64,000 nt of DNA from Anthonomus grandis grandis (GCF_022605725.1 NC_065554.1:12481100-12545099); one strand, 5' to 3'; positions 12,362 through 24,599 are shown, numbered from the stretch's first letter. A program made the numbers and translations. Notes: a model not told the origin generated them from the sequence alone.

Positions 12362-14945
12362 TAAAAGGCAACCATACGGAAATAAAATAGAACAAGTGAC
12401 AATTTTAAGTAATATATATTTATAGGAAGGGTCATTTAAAAATAACAATATTTATGAAAATATAACTTTATATTTGAACTAAGCTATATAACACATATAG
12501 ATATTAGTAGAGTGCTAAGTTAGTAGTAGCTAAGTGAATTTCTAAGAAATCAATAACGCTATCCAGATAAGTCAAAGAATTATAAATTCTTGCTTCTGAG
12601 TTCAATAGTATTCCTATTGAACTTCTAAAAGAGGGCGATCCTGTACTGATTTTTAATCTAGATATAGTTTGCAAATAGTTTTAATGCGATTAACGAGGAA
12701 TACAATAGCATAAAACCAATACTACGTAAATATTGTACCAGTTCCAAACACAAAAACAGCACCTTTCACGATAATTATCGATTGGTCAAACTCATAACAT
12801 CAAACATTTCTTATATGTCTGTAGTGACCTCAAAAATTAAACATCGATACAGATGTATAAGTTGCATTTGGCCGACTGCTGAAATAAGTTTACAATAACC
12901 TTGAAATCAGTATTAAAACTAAGCTCCTTGTCTACTTTCTATATCAACTTTAACATTCGACCGTAAGATCTGGATAAACTACAGAACACCAAGAAAGCTC
13001 CTTTAGAAATAGCACCAGCGTTATCTCAGGCGGATACTGGGAATAAAATAGCAGGATCGACGACCAAACATCAGTTTATTGGGAGAAACCAACAATACCA
13101 AGTTTGAGGCAATAATCAAGAAACGCCAGTTACAATAGGCAGTCACATGCCAAATACAAGACTGCCAAAGGAAACTTTTTTACTGCCAGATAAAGAAACG
13201 GCGGAAAATTATGGCAAATATAAAAAAACCTTGTATAAATATACTAAATACCCATGGAAAATTGAGAAATTTGACTGAGAAGCAAGAACCCTTATCCAAT
13301 CTTTATGGCGAAGTCATGTAAAGAAGGGTTTTTGGTGCTTCAAAAGGAGAACGACGAAAATTTAAAAACAAATCTTAGAGGAAAACTAAGAGGCCAATAG
13401 CATCAGATAGATGAGCAAGCCTGCTTCTACCAACTGGATCTACCAGTTTATTTGCGGCCATATTTGTGGTTTTTCTATCATGCGAAAGGCCATAACCGCT
13501 TGTGAATTAAATAACACTTTTTGGTAAACTTTTTAATTTTTCATTTTAATAAAACTTTTCCTATTTAATCTTAGTTTCTCTACTTTACTTACTCTTAACG
13601 AATTTCAATGGATTTGATTTAAAGATCTATAATAGAAAAGATTTTAGTTAATAAGAAGTTATTAATTTTATATTTAAAAATAATATAAGTATAACAAATT
13701 CAAATTAAATAACTAAAATCAATAACTTATTATCCATAAGTTGCTTATCTAAAACACCTATAGAATATCCGTATAAATTTGATTTTTTATGAAAGGAAGC
13801 TTTCAATGTACTTTAAGCAATAACAAACTGCAAAACTACAAATTCCAATTTCTATAATTAAAAAAAAAACTCTTTACGTTCTAACACATCGAGTTTAAAA
13901 AACAGGACCCGATGTAAGTTCACAAAATCGAATCAACAGTTCAAAAAGAAAACCCATTAGAACGATAAAAAGGCAACATTGCGATCGTAGTCCTTTGCAC
14001 TTCGATCGAGAAGGCTATTGAGTCTTGCAGGATTGCTTGCCGATACTTGAGGGCCGGTTTAAGGGTCGAAAAGTGTCTCTTTGTAAACTTTTTACCGTGA
14101 GAAAGTGTCGAGAAGATGTGAAAAGATCTGACACCTATATCATTTTTTAATGGGGTGCTAAAAAGTATCGAGTTTATGTATAAGAAAGTTGGTTCATTTT
14201 TAACGGAAAACATTTAGAGTACTTTTGCTGTTTTATACTTTATCCGCTTGTTGGCGGTATTGGTAAAAACTTAATAATTCAGTCGGCAAGATAGTATTTA
14301 ATTAATAATGAAAATACATTTTATATAAAAAGTTAATACATTTATATATATTTACTATTGATGATATTATAATAGATAATTTCGAGAGTGACTTCGTGAT
14401 TCAAAAAAGATCGAGGTGTGTTAAATTATGGCTAAGTTGCGTTATTTATAAAATGCCATATATAAATTAAAAAGTAGAGCAAAATAAATCACTCATAATC
14501 AGTCACTTTTTATGACCACCATCGCGTACCGTAGTGTTTTAAAATTGATGATATTCCTTTTTTGGCGATTATTTACTTTTTCATTCTTATCAAAACTATA
14601 ATAAATTTTATTAGATTTAAATATTCTAACATCCAAAAAAATTTTACAATCTTTTGACGATAAAAATTGATTTATATGTGATAAATTTGGAAAAGAAACT
14701 TGCCATCCGTCAATAAAATTAATTAAATTGTTACTTGAGTTTTTAAAATTAATAAGCTTGTGCATAAGTTTTCACAGCATCCATATTTTTTCTTTCCATT
14801 CAAAATCTACTTGATAATTCTAAAACTCATTATCTACAAGGAAACTTGAAATAGCCTTGATCATAATGAAATACTCTAAAAACTGAGGAAAATCAATTAA
14901 ACAAATAATCCTTTAAAAAAATATTGGCCACCCAAATTGTGCATT
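12362..14945. other. No gene assigned; possible highly decayed element at 12.6-13.5 kb
   Basis: About 12620-13500 has higher GC and many short peptide-like stretches with stops, as expected of an old retroelement, but no diagnostic motif (YxDD, DDE, integrase zinc finger) was found. The open frames at 13941-14213 (-) and 14499-14765 (-) have no certain homology. Confidence 0.35.
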
Positions 14946-14949
14946 CATC

Positions 14950-15130
14950 TGAAACAAATAATCTTTATTTTGTACTGTCAATTTGGATTTAGACAGAACA
15001 GAGGCATCATACATGCTATGCTTAAGGACCGTCTCTATCGGCCCTGTTCTGTGATCTTAGCAAAACTTATGATTGTATGTCTCATGAGCTGCTACGTCAT
15101 AAGCTAAAATATTATAAATTTTATCTTAGA
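14950..15130 (+). pseudogene. LINE reverse-transcriptase fragment
   Basis: Two adjacent frames read QFGFRQNRGIIHAML and then LFCDLSKTYDCMSHELLRHK. These are the finger motif and the first catalytic motif (normally D..KAFD) of a non-LTR reverse transcriptase. Only about 180 bp survive, with a frameshift between the two motifs. Confidence 0.7.
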
Positions 15131-16009
15131 ACATTGAAAGGTTATAATTAGTAAACAACAATTTTGTGTGAGTTCAACATATGCACAGGAGCAAGGGAGG
15201 TCTTTTATTTACAAACACATTCATCAATTCTCTGTTGCCAAGTTTACATGCATTTTTAAAAAAGGAACTTTTCAGCTATATATCAACACATATAAAAATG
15301 TTAGTTTGATTGAAAAAGGAAAAAGGTTGAGTAATTTCAGTGTTTTTGTGAACTGTTACGATAGTAAAAACTTGTGCCGTTTGTGCCGCACCATGGAAAA
15401 AAGGCGATTTAAGCCGATCTTTTCACAAGTAAAAATCGATTTGTCATAACATCATAACAAGGGACAACCGTCGTCATAAACGTAGAATAATAAAACCTTA
15501 TTAAAAAATCTATAACAGTTATAAAATATTCAATTTCCATAAAAATACTTTTTATTATATAATTACCTTTACTCTAATGAAATACATTAAAAACCCATAA
15601 AGAATTCATAAACGGCAATATTGTTTATAATTTAAAGCATAACCTATTAATAATAAATATTTTTCATGTAAAAATTTTTTGGCGACGTCACTAGTAAAGA
15701 TTACTTGTGTCAGTGGAATCAACAATGCGATCGAGCGGCGTTGCAATGTTGTTGCCTTTTTTCTATAATATACATTTTCTTCATTTATTTAACTTTAAAT
15801 GTTGACTTTTTCATAGAGTATTTTATCATATTTTTAGAAAAAAAAAAAGCTTCGTATTTGATTAAAGAGGAATAGTATTGTTTTGCGCCTACCAAAATAA
15901 GTGACAAATTTTTATGATATCATAAAACGTGTTTTTTTTGCCATTTCTTGGTGTTCTACTCCAGTAAATATTAATGTGGATATTCTTTAGAGGTCTGTGA
16001 TCTGCCCCC
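15131..16009. other. No gene seen
   Basis: The open frames at 15168-15449 (+) and 15889-16071 (-) have no recognisable domain. The rest is AT-rich. Confidence 0.45.
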
Positions 16010-16420
16010 TGAAAATTAATCAGGAAAATTGGTACTTTTTGCTGATGACGCTTTTTAACTGGAGACTCCAAAGCAGGAGCTTATCCCAAGTTAAATATGA
16101 CTAAACAACAGGCTGAAGACTAGTTTTTTTTACACAGGTTTCTGTTAAACCAGAAAAAGACACAGAAGCTTACATTGACCCTAAGAAATATATTAGTCAC
16201 CGATAAAATATCTACAGTGAAATGTCTTCCTTTACTGGATGAGACATTAAAGTGGGATGCCCATGTTGAAAGTGTTTATGTGAGGCTTTGAAGAAGTGTG
16301 TTTTTGTTACGTGACCTACTTGAAGAATAAATCTCTTAAGAAAAGTACACACTGAGAAAACCAAGGCCTCTTTGGCATACCTATAATCTAATAAAGATGA
16401 TTGAGTTAAAACACAAGGTT
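16010..16420 (+). pseudogene. LINE reverse-transcriptase fragment (catalytic box and thumb)
   Basis: Reading across frames gives KLVLFADDAF (catalytic box, about 16028), then RFLLNQKKTQKLTLTLRNI, then KWDAHVESVYVRLRRSVFLL. This is the palm-thumb order of jockey-like LINEs (W..NEKKTQ...; L.W..H......L....F.L). Stops occur every 10-40 codons. It is not contiguous with the next LINE relic, which starts with an earlier RT region, so it is a separate fragment. Confidence 0.7.
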
Positions 16421-16589
16421 TTTTTCTAAATTCAAAACTCTTAAAACTTTTGAAAGTAAATTATGCTATCTTCAGTTGAAAGATTATGTAGCACATGCAG
16501 TCAAAGCTGAAAAATTAAATTAAATTAAATCGTGTTTACCCTTTTATTTGAAGCGTTTAGTTATTATAATAAATTTCTTTACAATCAGG

Positions 16590-17690
16590 CACTGTACTAG
16601 CTCTCTGGAAGATGGCCCTTATTACTTCATTGTTAAAAGTAAATAATCCATTAAAATTAAATAAGTTGAGGCAAATAAGCATATTACCGGCAGCTTTTAA
16701 AATCCATGAGGAATATACTGCCGAAGTTTCAGTCAGGTCATATTATGGATGTGCTATCGCTTTACTAAGAAATTTCCGCTGCTTTTGACAGTCTATGCTG
16801 TTCTTTGATGCTGGTGGATATGACTAAAGCTTTTGATAGTTTGGATATGAAGCTTCTACTTGCCAAGTTACATCGTTACAACATAAGAGAGTGTAACTGC
16901 TTTTTTGAGTTATCTGTGTAAAAAGCGGAAGGGGGTCAGGTTAGTTGAAGTTTGGTCTACTGGGAAGAGTGCTGAGAAAGGTTTAACAAAGGTTTGTCTT
17001 TTCTTAGACCACTCCTGTTGACTCTCTTTACATCGGACCTTGTTCATCAGATATCCAATAATTGTAAGTACTACATGTATGCTGATCAGCTCGAGCTATA
17101 CTTACGTCTCCAGCTCGTCTTTGTAACAATATTCATATGATTGGTCAGGATTTGCAAAATATATCAGACTGGGAACTTAAGAATTCACTTCTTTTAAATC
17201 CTAAACAAATATCAGCTTTTAGAAGTGTTATTAATGTTTCTGGTTGCCAGGTAATACTACCCTTCAATGGACTGACTAAAATATGGACCGATGACGTCAG
17301 GAATTTTAAACTGAACATGGACAAGAAACTTTCATTTAACTCGCATATTGATAATGTTTGTCAAAAAGCATACTATAAATTAAAACTAATATATGAATTT
17401 AGGAATACTCTTTCACCAGAAATTAAAAGACTCCTGACAGAACGTTTGGTTTTGTTTATCCCTAGGTATCTTCATGTAGTATAAGGAATCTCTTCTTACG
17501 AATTATAATAGATATATAGAGTGCAAAAAGTTGTAGAATGCTTGATAAGCTAACCCTAATTTATAAATTCCTGAAGTCTAAAGAACCCATCTATTTGGCT
17601 AAGTTAATAAGCTGCAAAGGGGATACTCATCAGCTCAACGTTCATTTCATACATAACATGTCAATCCCACACCACAGCACATAATTTTTT
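16590..17690 (+). pseudogene. Degenerate jockey-like LINE ORF2 (reverse transcriptase to C-terminus)
   Basis: Motifs in order: SLLKVNNPLKLNKLRQISIL (about 16635), DMTKAFDSLDMKLLLAKLHR (about 16815), SFLRPLLLTLFTSDL (about 16997), and YMYADQLELYL (about 17073; the catalytic ADD has become ADQ). The longest intact frame (17137-17484) covers the thumb, with ISDWELKNSLLLNPKQ and KKLSFNSHIDNVCQKAYYKL. A C-terminal LDKLTLIYKFLKSKEPIYL follows (about 17540). The first motif resembles KVNNP.E.NDLRPISILP of jockey/CR1 elements. The mutated third Asp and many stops make it inactive. Confidence 0.85.
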
Positions 17691-19183
17691 AAATGTTTAC
17701 ATACAATTGTTTTATATATTCATCGGCCCATATATTATGCAATGATTCTCCTCCTGTCGTGAAAAGCTTAAGCGATAGTACTTGAAGCATCTTGTTTCAG
17801 ATAGATTGTTGTGTATATAAATATTATATTATATTGTTGAGCTATCATATGCTCAGGTGCTGATTATGATTGTGTTACACTAAGATGATCCATTTTCATG
17901 CAATACTGATTGCGTGTTGTACTTATCTTTTGCTCTATCTCATGCACAGAGGGTTTTTGGCTTTCAAAGAAGACAAAAAAGTGAAAAAGTGACAGCCAAT
18001 TGATATGGATTTCCCACTTCAGTCTTCCATCGATCAACAATTAAAGATATTTATATTTACCTAGTGTCTGAACAATTGTATTGTCAATATAAAATAATAT
18101 TGTAGAGGACATCGTATTTGATATCATATATTTAGTTTTGTCACATTAATTTTTATCCTGTCGATAACTTTGCTATGTCATCAACTTTTACCTCAAGAGT
18201 TTTGTTTATTTATGATTGCGGCAGGCAATATCTAAGTTATTCGTTTAGAATTTCGCTAATAATTTCTTTAAAGGGCAATCAATGTTTAGCTGTTCTTTTC
18301 ACAGTTTTTAAAATAGCTTTGTATTTTTTGACAGAAAAGAATGTTTTTATTATTTATTAGAAGCAAGTAAGTAATTTATGACATATTTATACCGCCCTCC
18401 GCAACATAAATATAAATCATATATAATCGGGCTTTACATACTATAAAGTATTTTTCAATCGATTAATAAATGTCCATTTTGAAATATCGCACCTGAAAAA
18501 TCGCATTTGATATAAAATATTTATTATTTCTTTTGGAAAATTATGTACGGCCAGATGTGGCCTCGAATAATGTCAATAATGGTCAGTTTTTGTTTTGTTT
18601 TTTTTTTTTGTTTCGTTCATTTGACATGCTTAAACTTGATTTATTTTATATTTTTAGCAAAAAAACTGATTGATTGTTTTTTTAAATTTATACGTTAAAA
18701 TTTGCCTATTCAATATATAAAAATATTAAAAATAAACGGCAATAAAATAAATAGAGGAATTTTTAAATATCCACATCCTATATATCTAAGTTTATGATTT
18801 AACAGGCTTATATCATTCTTTGGTGGGATCTCAGGCGTAGATTGCATAACGGAAACAGAAGATCAGACTTAAAGTTATCGTTATAAAACCTAATTTATGC
18901 CACGTAATAGTCAACATTTCTCCAAACGGACTACGTCATATCATGTGAGCCAAGGCGATCATTTACCTGATATTTTCCCATACATAATTATAAAAAATTT
19001 GTCGTGGGGCAAATAAATATATTTTTTAATAATTTTAAATGAATTTATATTTACATGCCTTTAATTTATTAAACTAACCCAACCACTACCTGAACTCTCT
19101 ACTGTAACTTTTAAATACATCTTACATTTAAATAATTCTACCCTTTTGATCGAAATAGATGTGAGAAAATTATTTTTATTATA
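17691..19183. other. No gene seen
   Basis: AT-rich sequence up to a mariner border. The open frame at 18175-18360 has no recognisable motif. Confidence 0.5.
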
Positions 19184-19755
19184 CAGGGTATTTGGAAGGT
19201 GAGTAGCCAAACGGAAATGGTGAATAGGTGAGGTTACTGGCTATTTAAGACGCATATTATTTTTTTGTTTTTCCTTAAATTTAAGGAGTAATATATTTTT
19301 TTCCTTTTTTTATTAGATTTTCCCCGTTTTTTTACTTTAACCTTTAATTTTTTTTTAATTTTTGGCCAAAATGGCGCACACTAAATTTTATTTTAAAGAC
19401 TAATGTTGTCTCATTCAGATTTAGGTAATAACTGAGAAAAATATTTAAAGAGAAACTAATAGTAGAGTAACAAACTTCCTCAAATCAATAGAAAAAAAAT
19501 GTTACGTCAACTTTACAATGGAAAAAATAATAATGAAAAAAAGTTGTGGGTTTTTAAAATATGTTAAAAAATTTCTCTATTTAATAGCCTTTCTAACAAT
19601 ATGACACATGTAACAAAAATAATTAGGTAACTTACAAAAAACAAATAAGTTTGTCTTCAAGGACGCGTGAACCAATTTCTTGAAAGCAATCTAATTGAGC
19701 AGGTATAAACTTATGCCTCTTTCTAACACAGCTAAACCTGTTACGCTATAATCTC
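19184..19755 (+). repeat. Left long inverted repeat
   Basis: Pairs with about 21055-21632 in inverted orientation. By eye the arms are about 85-90% identical. Confidence 0.85.
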
Positions 19756-19929
19756 CTTTATAATTCGGCGACACTCTCTTTGTGCCCTGCTACCTTAAAC
19801 TGTTACCTGTCACTAACCATAATACGAGTATTATTTATTCGAGACTTGTCTTTTTCCGATAATTCTTTCTACGCATATTGTTTTTGTTGTTCAAGTTTTG
19901 TTTATTTTCGTTAACTTTGTTTTATTGTT

Positions 19930-20815
19930 ACTGTTGCCTACTACGGCTGGTGCCTTTACAAATGAGGAGTACGCCGATATCCTAATGGCATATGATAGAG
20001 CTGATGGAAATGGACCAGAAGCAAAAAGAATTTACCAAGAGCGTTTTCCCAATAGACGCCAACCTAATCGTCATACTTTTGAAACGACCTTGAGAAAAAC
20101 TGGTAGTCTAAATCGCCGTGAACCTGGAGTTCGCAGACAACGTAATTTTGCTGATGACGAACGAATTCTGGAAGCTTTTGACGAAGATGCCACAATGAGC
20201 ATCGGGACTGTAGCTGCCAATTTAAACCTAAGTATATGGAAGGTCTGGTTTGTTCTTTATGCCAACGGATAGCATCCCTTTCATTACACTCCCGTGCAAG
20301 ATCGTGAAGAAAACGACTACCAAAGACGCATTCAGTTTTGCCGCGGAAGGCCAAGGGAGGGAATTACCAACTTTCATAATTTGCATTATTGGGCCCCAAA
20401 AGAAGAAAACCCAAAAATGAAGAAAGTCGTGTCCTTTCCAAGGAAATTTTCAGTAAACATTTGGGCAGGCCTAATTGGTAATTCCCTTATTGGTCCACAT
20501 TATTTACCGGATAATTTGAATAGGGATAATTATCTAGATTTTTTATTCAATGATCTGCCCGAACTCTTAAACGGGGTTCCAAATTTTTTCAATGAAGAAC
20601 AAATGACGTTCCAACAAGATGGGTGCTCAGCGCACTGGAGATTGGCGATCCGGGAGCACCTAGACAATACATTTCCCAATACTTGGATTGGCAGAGATGC
20701 CCTATCACATGGCCTGGAAGATCACCGGACTTGACGCCGCTTGATTTTTACGTCTGGGGCCGTGCAAAAGAACGTGTGTATTTCGAACCCATAAATACAA
20801 GGGATAACAATTGAT
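19930..20815 (+). pseudogene. Mariner-like transposase pseudogene missing its first catalytic residue
   Basis: The first frame (to 20270) holds the DNA-binding region: FTNEEYADILMAYDRADG, YQERFPNRRQPNRHTF, and LRKTGSLNRREPGVRRQRNF. An in-frame TAG sits at about 20270. The frame then continues HPFHYTPVQDREENDYQRRI and jumps from QFCRG straight to REGITNFHNLHYWAPKEENP, so the segment with the first catalytic Asp (W/F-TDE-S/C-TF) is deleted. The second Asp is present in FQQDGCSAHW, and the third in SPDLTPLDFYVWG after a frameshift near 20695. No ATG was found in frame ahead of FTNEE. An alternative TTG-started extension upstream is not convincing. This is the best preserved transposase of its type in the window. 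Confidence 0.9.
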
Positions 20816-21054
20816 AGGAAAAATTAATGACGCTTTTTTAATAATGAGACGGGAACTAACATTACAGTATACCACAAGATAAATAAAAAAAAAATGTTAC
20901 GCGTGTATTAGAAATAATGGCCATCAATTTGAGCAAGACTTATAAATAAACGATTTGAAGTAAAAAATATGTTTTTTTTTTAATCAACCTGTAAAGGAAA
21001 GGGTCATGGAAACGAAAGGGCACAATAGGTTTAGCTGTTTTAGAACGGTGAAAG

Positions 21055-21632
21055 AGATAGCGCAATAGATTTAGCAGTGTTAGAAAGAGACATAAGTTCA
21101 AACCTGCTCAATTAGGTTGCTTTCAAGAAATTGGTTCACGCGTCCTTGAAGACAAACTTATTTGTTTTTCGTTACCTAGTTAAAGTTACCTAATTATCTT
21201 TGTTATATGTGGCACATCGTTAGAAAGATTAGTTAACTAGAGAAGTTTTTTAACACCTTTTGAAACCACACAACTTTTTTTGTTATTATTTTTTCCATTG
21301 TAAAGTTGACGTAACATTTTTTTTCTATTGATTTGAGGAAGTTTGTTACTCCACTATTAGTTCCTCTTTAAATATTTTTCTCAGTTATTACCTAAATCTG
21401 AATGAAACAACATTAGTCTTTAAAATAAAATTAATTGTGCGCCATTTTGTCCAAAAATTAAACAAAAATTGAAGGTTAAAGTAAAAAAACGGGGAAAATC
21501 TAATAAAAAAAAGAAAAAAATATATTGCTCCTTAAATTTGAGGAAAAACAAAAAAATACTATGCGTTTTAAATAGCCAGTAACCTCACCTATTCACCATT
21601 TCCGTTTGGCTACTCAACTTCCAAACACCCTG
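21055..21632 (-). repeat. Right long inverted repeat
   Basis: Inverted partner of 19184 to about 19755. Its inner part may reach slightly further toward the coding region (shared TTGTGCCCT). Confidence 0.85.
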
Positions 21633-21634
21633 TA

Positions 21635-22690
21635 TATTTGTATTTTTCATAAACTCTCCAAGGTTACAAAAAATAGACAATAAAGACTATTAATATAACC
21701 ATAATGCTAACGTCCGAACGTAGAGATAAGAATGACCTCTTAGCAATTAATGATTAACTGAGAAATATTGCATGCTGTTGAATTGAAGATATATCTTCTT
21801 TGAAATATATCTCAGAACCAATTATAGACAAATTTTTTTTTTAAATTAGGCTAGACCGTAATTTTAGTCAGCATTTAAATAACATAGAACATATTTGGTA
21901 CAAGTAACATATTTGGTATTACCTATTAGGAACCTTTAAGGATTTTATTAATTGTTTTATATATTTAATGGACTAATTCTTTTAGTGCCACTTTAGATTT
22001 TAAATAACTATATATAGCAACCTTGTCACATCACCAAACTAGATTCATAAATCTTCAAGAATATTTTTTGAGAAAATCTTGCTTTATCTTTTGGCTCTAT
22101 TTTTATGACATAAGCCATGGCTTACGTCATTACTGATTTGTATCGATTATTTCGCAACTGTCGCGCTAATTTATCAATATTTTGCAGTCAAGTCTTAATT
22201 GAATGAGCTTTCGTGCTTGCTATTATATGCGAGTTTATCGCTCTGTAAACCACATTGCAGTGTCAGCAGGCCCTACTGAACTCGCAAAAATGAGTTTCCA
22301 CTTGTTTATATTAATACCAAGTTTTAATTACAAAAATATTTATCATCGTCAGGACAAGTTACAATTTAAAACTTCAAGCGATTGTCACCAGTTACAAGAG
22401 TAGTATAAACATGATATTGTAAGAAATGTTCATACAGTTGCAGAATACAAAAGATCCATTGAGAATTGTATATGTCCCTCTCGAGCAATTTTCAATGCTT
22501 CCTTTTCATGTCTTAAAGCAACATTTTTTGATGCTGATTTCAATGCACGCGAAAGATCGCAAGTTTTTCCAAGAATGTCTTTGTAACACACTCGCTCTTT
22601 CGTTCAACTTTAATGGTCATACGCTCTTCATCGTTTTTTGATTATTTTATCACTTGTGCACCTTTTGTATTGAAAGAAGTCGTTCATATT
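21635..22690. other. No gene seen
   Basis: Open frames at 22203-22403 and 22426-22641 lack recognisable motifs. A 24-bp near-palindrome with the core AAGCCATGGCTT lies at about 22108-22131. Confidence 0.45.
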
Positions 22691-22767
22691 CTCATAAAGA
22701 CCATGATATAAATAAATCAAAAGAGAACAAAGTCTCGGTCCCAAAAAATTCTTTTATTTATTAAAGT

Positions 22768-22805
22768 GGTGACACGTGTTTCGCTCCTAAGAGCATCATC
22801 AGACC
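22768..22805 (-). ncRNA. Hammerhead-ribozyme-like motif (minus strand copy)
   Basis: On the minus strand: GGU, then CUGAUGA, then U, then a 4-bp stem GCUC/GAGC closed by UUAG, then GAAAC, ACGU, GU, C, ACC. CUGAUGA and GAAA are the invariant hammerhead core. The AC/GU pair around ACGU would be a minimal stem III before the cleavage C, and GGU/ACC the base of stem I. The extra U between CUGAUGA and stem II departs from the canonical fold, so activity is uncertain. Confidence 0.5.
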
Positions 22806-23131
22806 TAAAAAATAATGCAAACAAAACCAAATAAAATTACAAAACCTTAATGTAAAATGAAAAAGTATTAAGAAGGTTTAAGCTTTTTTTGCTGTGAGGT
22901 TTTAGGTTCAAATCTCGATAGTTCCCTTTTACTTTTTTATTATTTTTTTGTATTCGAGTTCTATATTATTATTTATTATATTTTTGTGAGGTCAGTTTTT
23001 TTAAACTTATATTTTACCGTTCAGTGTGTGTGTATATTTGACTCAGTCAGGCGTGTTTTTAACCTTCTTAAAGTATAGTTTTTCGTTTTACTTTAAGGTC
23101 TCTGTATTTAGTTTTTTTGCATTATTTTTTA

Positions 23132-23169
23132 GGTCTGATGATGCTCTTAGGAGCGAAACACGTGTCACC
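23132..23169 (+). ncRNA. Hammerhead-ribozyme-like motif (plus strand copy)
   Basis: Same motif as the minus-strand copy 360 bp away, identical through all core positions (CUGAUGA, U, GCUC-UUAG-GAGC, GAAAC, ACGUGUC, ACC). Conservation of the core while the surrounding arms differ supports a constrained RNA element, but the copies could simply be recent. Confidence 0.5.
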
Positions 23170-23235
23170 ACTTTAACAAATAAAAGAATTTTTCGAGACC
23201 GAGACTTTGTGTTGTTCTCTTTTGATTCAACTTTT

Positions 23236-23771
23236 GTATAACTAGGTAAATCTGTTTTGGACCGAGAATTTTCTACATTTACATACATACACATATACAC
23301 AGCAGCAGCATGCTTACAGAATCACCTGCCTTACAAGTGCAATGACGATTTTTAATAGAACGATTTACTTCATTTTCCTTAAAAAATAATGTGAAAATGT
23401 TATATTGTATGTATCAATATGTATCATGTATAAATTTATAGTATTCACAAAAGAGAAATTTTATTTTGATTATACAAAAAAAGTACATCAATGACAGAGG
23501 AGTACAAATCATTCTTCTTACGGGTGCTAGTTACCCCAGAGGTTTCACGGAAAACTCTTTCTTGCATAAAGACAAAATTTTCTCGTTGCTCTTCAAAAAC
23601 TTCTCTGATATGGTGACTCTTCAATTGTTCCTTTGCTTATCGATTTTTGTCGGAAACAATTTATTTGGACTGATTGGAAATGATTTTTATTAACAGGCAT
23701 GTTTTGGGTTTTAATTAAGTGAAACTTTTAAATGATTGCCTAAATGAAAGGATTATAATGATGCATATAGG
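23236..23771. other. No gene seen
   Basis: AT-rich. The open frame at 23466-23693 has no recognisable motif. Confidence 0.45.
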
Positions 23772-24545
23772 CCTCACCAGGTAACAGCTATTAATGCCAT
23801 CATTTTGGAGTGAGATGAGTGCAATTTGACTGAGCTTAATGTAGCTAAAGCTTAGGCTGCTTTATTTACAAAAAATATTGCCTTTGCTGCTCTTAGTCTT
23901 ATTATGTCTGGACTTACTTTGACGCTGCCTTCATCAGTTCGCTTGTTACGTGTAAAAGTTGGAAGCATTATGTCTTCGAATGATCTTGTACCGGGAGTAG
24001 TAAAAGCGGCTTCGCAAAAACTTGGCTGTATACACCGCAACAGCTTTTAACGCTTTACAAGGCTTAGATTCGTCAATTTCTTGACTTTTGTTCTCATATA
24101 TATAGAGCTCTGCATTCAAACATTTTAAAGCTTCCTGATTCCATCCAGAAGAGGACCATACGTCTTAGAGAGATTTTGAGAGAGCTGGAAAGTTATACAG
24201 TTTGTCGCATAGAAGGAAGGTGGCAAAACTGACGGTAAATACTTTTGCGAACTGGCCCATCATTTCACCTACAAGGAAATGATCATACATTCATACACGT
24301 AAGATCTACTAGACTGGATGTGACTCATGAATATCAAGTGCATCTGTAAATGCCTAGAACGCTATATAGGACCTTTTTTTTAAGAAGCACTGCTCTGGAA
24401 TTAACTCCCAAAACAGACACTGGCGTTACTCGTAATACCCCAGTACCAAAAGTTTCCCTTCTTGTGCCAGTGTATTCCGTAAAAAAAGCAATAATTTAAA
24501 TAAATAACTTGACAAACTTGAAACATTATCTTTTGGCAAGGTAGC
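23772..24545 (+). pseudogene. LINE ORF2 C-terminal relic, same family as the 4.4-5.5 kb copy
   Basis: The start (CAGGTAACAGCTATTAATGC) matches about 5439-5520. Further on, across frames, VKAASQKLGCIHRNS, then LYKA-like and IRQFLDFCSHIYRALHSNIL (about 24070), then DSIQKRTIRL. The C-terminal FFLRSTALELTP (about 24375; intact copies would read R...LWN.LP) lies near the end. This is the post-RT region of jockey-superclade LINEs ('YK..IRP..EY.SHVW.....L..LD..Q.RAIRL'). It overlaps the other copy only over the first ~80 bp, so together the two sample most of the element. Confidence 0.8.
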
Positions 24546-24599
24546 ATTTTAACCCAAATATACTAAACACGAATATCTAAAAATGTTAATGAACTCACT

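Larger units (their letters stand above)
19184..21632. mobile_element. Mariner-like element with unusually long (~570 bp) inverted repeats
   Basis: Left end CAGGGTATTTGGAAGGTGAG and right end, read inward, CAGGGTGTTTGGAAGTTGAG are both flanked by TA (19182-19183, 21633-21634). The arms stay similar inward to about 19755 and 21050. They share, for example, TAACCTCACCTATTCACCAT near the ends and CACGCGTCCTTGAAGACAAA deeper in. A broken transposase lies between them. The total length is 2449 bp. Confidence 0.9.
22700..23235. repeat. Inverted repeat with two hammerhead-like arms, Penelope-type candidate
   Basis: Arm 1 (about 22700-22880) and arm 2 (about 23061-23235) are inverted copies, about 85% identical, separated by a ~180-bp spacer. 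Both run from AACCTTCTTAA through a T-rich stretch to TTATTTTTTAGGTCTGATGA and on to a purine-rich end (GACCGAGACTTTG, then CTCTTTTGATT). No reverse transcriptase or GIY-YIG endonuclease is visible here. Inverted terminal copies with hammerhead motifs are described for Penelope-like retroelements. The link is inference. Confidence 0.6.

Noticed and set aside
12620..13500. Possible LTR or tyrosine-recombinase element
   Set aside because: Several peptide-like stretches, but no diagnostic motif in any frame.
14499..14765. Minus-strand 88-codon frame resembling part of a P-element/THAP-type transposase
   Set aside because: Only a loose NSSNNLINFIDGW-like similarity. No THAP motif or catalytic residue was seen, so it was not annotated.
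22108..22131. Palindrome around CCATGG as a possible operator
   Set aside because: Short and isolated, with no neighbouring gene.
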